In this document: one piece after another, positions 5,301-5,673 of the stretch | Layout of the letters: the number at the start of each line of letters is the position of its first letter | Numbering within the stretch: the stretch's first letter is position 1 | Assembly: GCA_030705665.1 (NCBI GenBank) | Contig: JAUZQA010000291.1 | Coordinates: 1-5,673 of the forward strand | DNA length: 5,673 nucleotides | From: Bacillota bacterium | GTDB lineage: Bacteria > Bacillota > Bacilli > Bacillales_B > DSM-18226 | Reading direction: 5' to 3' | Notes under the pieces: generated by a model | The model's database searches: none | What the model saw: only the letters and a program-made list of their open reading frames with translations | Told to the model about the DNA's origin: nothing | Made by a program: the position numbers and the translations under genes

Positions 5301-5325
5301 TATAACAATATATTTTGACAAACAA
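5299..5325 (-). promoter_or_regulatory. Candidate sigma-A promoter for the NERD gene
   Basis: On the minus strand the extended -10 TGTTATAAT (TATAAT at 5299-5304, TG at 5306-5307) is a perfect match. A -35 of TTGTTT (5320-5325) lies 15 bp upstream; this spacing is short, but an extended -10 can tolerate it. It predicts a leader of about 120 nt before the NERD ATG, containing a 6-bp hairpin (TTCGAT 5262-5267 with ATCGAA 5274-5279). A second -35-like TTGACA (5209-5214) lies closer but has no good -10. Confidence 0.45.
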
Positions 5326-5410
5326 CCAAGAGAAAGGCGGTGAATTTGAAAAATGGTAAATTCATACTATTTGGAGGAAAAAGTGAGATTTGCGGAATGG
5401 ATATGATCTT

Positions 5411-5452
5411 CCCAAAATAAAAGAATCTAGCGGTCTGGTAAGCTAGATTCTT
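5411..5452 (-). terminator. Rho-independent terminator of the right-edge gene
   Basis: A perfect 11-bp stem, AAGAATCTAGC (5421-5431) with GCTAGATTCTT (5442-5452), has a 10-base loop. On the minus strand it is followed by TTATTTTGGG, a U-rich tract. On the plus strand the stem is followed by GATATAAG, so it works leftwards. It lies 34 nt after the stop of the small membrane protein gene (5487). Confidence 0.72.
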
Positions 5453-5486
5453 GATATAAGTGTAGTATATGATAAGCCAATTAAGA

Positions 5487-5672
5487 TTAATTTTTTCTCC
5501 TTAATGACCCTGCACACGATATTGAAATCCAAATTGAGACAATAAAGGATAGTACCCCCGCAATTTCATTACTAAATCGATCGTTGTTGTCAATAAACAA
5601 AGCATACGCGCCATAGCTAAAACCTAAAAAAATGATGAACAAATCAATTGTAGAAATTTTCATTTTCCTCAC
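5487..5672 (-). CDS. Small two-helix membrane protein, possibly truncated at the window edge
   Basis: The frame ends at TAA 5487-5489 and is open to the window edge. A GTG at 5670-5672 would give 61 residues, and an ATG at 5661-5663 would give 58. The ATG has AGTGAGG before it, but only about three bases away, which is too close to be convincing. The ribosome binding site for the GTG would lie outside the window, so the gene may also begin further upstream. Two hydrophobic helices are clear: about residues 8-27 (TIDLFIIFLGFSYGAYALF) and 38-55 (AGVLSFIVSIWISISCAG). They are joined by a polar loop (DNNDRFSNE), and a basic tail (RRKN) suggests that end faces the cytoplasm. No enzymatic motif is visible and I do not recognise the family. 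A terminator follows the gene. Confidence 0.6.
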   Translation of the reverse strand: MRKMKISTIDLFIIFLGFSYGAYALFIDNNDRFSNEIAGVLSFIVSIWISISCAGSLRRKN

Positions 5673-5673
5673 T

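Noticed and set aside
5146..5343. A plus-strand 65-codon frame over the NERD start region.
   Set aside because: It overlaps the NERD start and ribosome binding site antisense and has no ribosome binding site of its own.
5340..5420. A plus-strand mini-frame with a near-perfect Shine-Dalgarno.
   Set aside because: No usable promoter was found on this strand. The start codon is ambiguous (GTG overlaps the Shine-Dalgarno, TTG is weak), and the hairpin after it has its U-tract on the other strand. It is kept only as a low-interest finding.

Overview
The window looks like chromosomal DNA of a low-GC Gram-positive of the Bacillaceae type. The evidence is the set of strong purine-rich ribosome binding sites (AAAGGGGG, AGGGGG, AAAGGGGAG, AAAAGGAGA), AT-rich intergenic DNA, hairpin/U-tract terminators after nearly every gene, and three exported proteins with Bacillus-style lipoprotein signal peptides. 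Genus and species cannot be fixed from the sequence. I see no mobile element, tRNA, rRNA or CRISPR array.

Layout. (1) 2-445 (+) is the C-terminal end of a Thr/Ser/Asn-rich low-complexity protein whose start lies outside the window. (2) A perfect 44-bp palindrome at 460-503 is a two-way terminator between it and a convergent operon. (3) That operon runs on the minus strand: a PQQ-type eight-bladed-propeller quinoprotein lipoprotein (1661-3370), then after a 19-nt gap a lipoprotein built from carboxypeptidase-regulatory-like beta-sandwich domains (538-1641). (4) Divergent from it, across 140 bp, is a cupredoxin lipoprotein with a complete set of CuA side-chain ligands (3511-3948, +). (5) A shared terminator at 3993-4039 separates the cupredoxin gene from a convergent 32-codon gene (4041-4139, -). 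(6) A membrane-anchored NERD-domain protein (4299-5168, -) follows, with its own terminator and a candidate sigma-A promoter. (7) At the right edge is a small two-helix membrane protein (5487-5672, -), possibly cut by the window end, followed by a terminator.

The main biological point is region 3-4. Three lipoproteins predicted to sit on the outer face of the membrane are encoded side by side: a dehydrogenase-type quinoprotein, a CuA electron-transfer domain detached from cytochrome oxidase, and a beta-sandwich accessory protein. I infer a surface oxidation module in which the quinoprotein oxidises an unknown substrate (alcohol, aldose or similar) and the CuA lipoprotein carries electrons towards the respiratory chain, the role that cytochrome cL plays for methanol dehydrogenase in Gram-negatives. 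Substrate, real PQQ occupancy and electron partner are not shown by the sequence.

A second point is a 14-bp sequence (minus strand TGCGCTTTCATAAT) found at almost the same distance upstream of the quinoprotein start and of the 32-codon gene start. This suggests that the two transcription units share a regulator or a sigma factor.
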